DNA of 64,000 nucleotides from Rallus limicola (Eukaryota; Chordata; Aves; Gruiformes; Rallidae). Positions within the stretch are counted from its first letter, which is position 1; each line of letters opens with the position of its first letter. The position numbers and the translations under genes are program-made. The stretch covers positions 248,001-312,000 of the forward strand of contig JAKCOZ010000264.1 in NCBI GenBank assembly GCA_022605955.1, in the 5' to 3' direction. The notes beneath the pieces are model-generated. The model did no database searches and was not told the origin of the DNA. It worked only from the letters and a program-made list of their open reading frames with translations. Below are positions 63,830-64,000 of the stretch, piece after piece.

Positions 63830-64000
63830 GTAAGAAATTCAACTATCCATTTTCTATTGTATTTACTAAAAAGCATGCATCATTTACACTGGCAGCAGGA
63901 AACTGACATCACAGCTTGACTCTGTATGCTACACAATAACAAATTTTAAGAAAACACAACTTCAAAGAGCACTAACTTGTTAATATTATCTTCACTCTGC

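Noticed and set aside
1..64000. Bacterial-type features, CRISPR arrays, tRNA and rRNA genes, CpG islands
   Set aside because: None is present. Codon structure, repeats and splice signals are vertebrate, and the CpG pockets seen are far too small and sparse for an island.

Overview
The window is vertebrate nuclear DNA and almost certainly from a bird. It is AT-rich, has long stretches without coding potential, and carries 3'-anchored fragments of the avian LINE CR1 plus two solo LTRs of types I know from neoavian genomes. There are no bacterial features: no operons, rRNA, tRNA or CRISPR. Most open reading frames of 60-110 codons here look like chance openings in non-coding DNA, and many start at non-ATG codons.

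The one gene I can name is at the right edge. Positions 63742-63798 on the minus strand encode the last 18 residues of NDUFA4 (COXFA4, a small cytochrome c oxidase-associated subunit). A strong splice acceptor precedes this exon, and a short 3' UTR with an AATAAA signal at 63593-63598 follows it. The rest of the gene lies beyond position 64000. In other vertebrates the DNA downstream of NDUFA4 is a large gene desert reaching towards NXPH1, so the remaining ~63.5 kb is most simply read as part of that desert. This placement is inference from one exon.

Layout: 1-10.1 kb, plain AT-rich DNA with an old repeat remnant and a G-rich tract. 10.1-10.6 kb, a CA/poly-C microsatellite and a CR1 3' end. 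14.1 kb, a perfect 56-bp tandem duplication. 17.0-17.3 kb, a promoter-like pocket (TATA box, CRE/ATF site). 19.4-20.3 kb, the longest CR1 copy, with a broken reverse transcriptase remnant. 22.9 kb, a CR1 fragment. 25.6-25.8 kb, a CpG-retaining exon-like open frame. 31.3-31.5 kb, a cluster of homeodomain-type sites. 36.6-37.6 kb, a ~1-kb solo LTR containing the longest ORF of the window. 49.65-50.18 kb, a second solo LTR. 53.5 kb, a GATA/GGTA microsatellite. 54.5 and 56.0 kb, two CR1 fragments. 57.0-57.6 kb, an enhancer-like pocket with a CTCF-like site. 59.4-59.6 kb, a second exon-like open frame. 63.6-63.8 kb, the end of NDUFA4.

No undescribed multi-gene system is visible. The items most worth a search are the two or three unidentified protein-like segments and the candidate regulatory pockets. 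Family identifications of repeats rest on recognition from memory, not on an alignment.
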